13,261 bases of DNA. Source: Clostridia bacterium. GTDB lineage: Bacteria > Bacillota > Clostridia > Oscillospirales > Ruminococcaceae. Positions within the stretch are counted from its first letter, which is position 1. Each line of letters starts with the position of its first letter. The stretch spans positions 1-13,261 of the forward strand of contig JAGKVC010000125.1 in NCBI GenBank assembly GCA_021152595.1, written 5' to 3'. Below are positions 13,064-13,261 of this stretch, in pieces. The notes beneath the pieces are model-generated. The model was not told the origin of the DNA, searched no databases, and was given only the letters and a program-made list of their open reading frames with translations. The position numbers and the translations under genes were made by a program.

Positions 13064-13261
13064 TTACACCTGAGAATGCGTATCCAGCCACGCGATGACA
13101 TCATCGACAGTGGTGAAGCAGAGGCTCGTGCAGGTATCGGCACAGCCATAGTAAATTGCAATGCGTCCGGTTTCAGAATCGACGAGATTTGCGCAGGGGA
13201 ATGTGACATTCGGCACATCGCCGACGCACTCGTAATCCTTCTGCGGACTGATGAGATACTC
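13064..13261 (-). CDS. GH130 glycoside phosphorylase, C-terminal fragment
   Basis: Only the last 65 residues and the stop are inside the window; the gene continues beyond its right edge. The readable sequence includes VGDVPNVTFPCANLVD, then GRIAIYYGCADT, then FTTVDDVIAWL. This matches the C-terminal end of glycoside hydrolase family 130 phosphorylases, which cleave beta-mannosides (4-O-beta-mannosyl-glucose or beta-1,4-mannooligosaccharides) with phosphate to give mannose 1-phosphate. The final helix includes the usual hydrophobic TTVDxxxAWL pattern. The fragment carries five cysteines, more than is common in this region of the family. The substrate subtype cannot be decided from this part. 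No other sugar genes are visible, so the rest of a mannan locus, if any, lies to the right. Confidence 0.85.
   Translation of the reverse strand, partial: EYLISPQKDYECVGDVPNVTFPCANLVDSETGRIAIYYGCADTCTSLCFTTVDDVIAWLDTHSQV

Noticed and set aside
12949..13218. N-terminal extension of the sigma factor up to 13218
   Set aside because: It reads through a terminator and out of frame through the GH130 fragment. The ATG at 12948 has an ideal ribosome site and begins at the conserved sigma region 2.

Overview
The window is about 13.3 kb of moderate-GC chromosomal DNA with strong Shine-Dalgarno sites, sigma-A-type promoters and compact operons. The gene content points to a Gram-positive Firmicute (Bacillota), most likely a Ruminococcus-like member of the Oscillospiraceae. 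Supporting genes are a GH130 glycan phosphorylase, an ECF-type vitamin transporter S component, type III pantothenate kinase, a TtcA-family tRNA thiolase and an ECF sigma/zinc-finger anti-sigma pair. The genus is an inference. No rRNA, tRNA, insertion sequence, phage gene or CRISPR array was found.

Layout, left half (+ strand): a membrane-anchored N-acetylmuramoyl-L-alanine amidase (54-884) is followed 33 bases later by an orphan FkbH-like HAD-IIIC protein that starts at TTG (918-2645). A well-formed promoter (2673-2701), overlapped by a spaced 10-base direct repeat, and a structured leader then introduce a small acidic, cysteine-bearing membrane protein (2789-3079). This runs straight into an overlapping block of RNA-modification genes: ttcA (3061-3870), tsaD (3851-4867), a trmN6-like methyltransferase (4864-5586) and rsmI (5583-6410). 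The block ends at a strong terminator (6415-6446).

Layout, right half (- strand, convergent with the left): three units read right to left. (i) An ECF sigma factor (12948-12448) and its membrane anti-sigma factor (12458-11523), ending in a terminator. (ii) Polyphosphate kinase ppk1 (11414-9348) and an AI-2E/PerM-family membrane protein (9351-8029), driven by a consensus promoter at 11452-11480 and closed by a terminator at 7994-8025. (iii) An ECF transporter S component (7812-7225) and coaX (7210-6446), behind a near-consensus promoter and a leader of about 130 nt with competing complementary segments. The pair probably couples pantothenate uptake to its phosphorylation. At the right edge, 13064-13261 is the C-terminus of a GH130 phosphorylase, again with its own terminator.

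Most of the window is ordinary core metabolism, and I see no clear novel multi-gene system. The observations most worth a second look are the broken or unusual N-terminus of ttcA (conserved residues continue upstream of its only usable start, and a one-base change would restore an ATG-initiated normal N-terminus), the direct-repeat operator candidate and leader ahead of the small cysteine protein, and the untranslated leader of the vitamin transporter operon.
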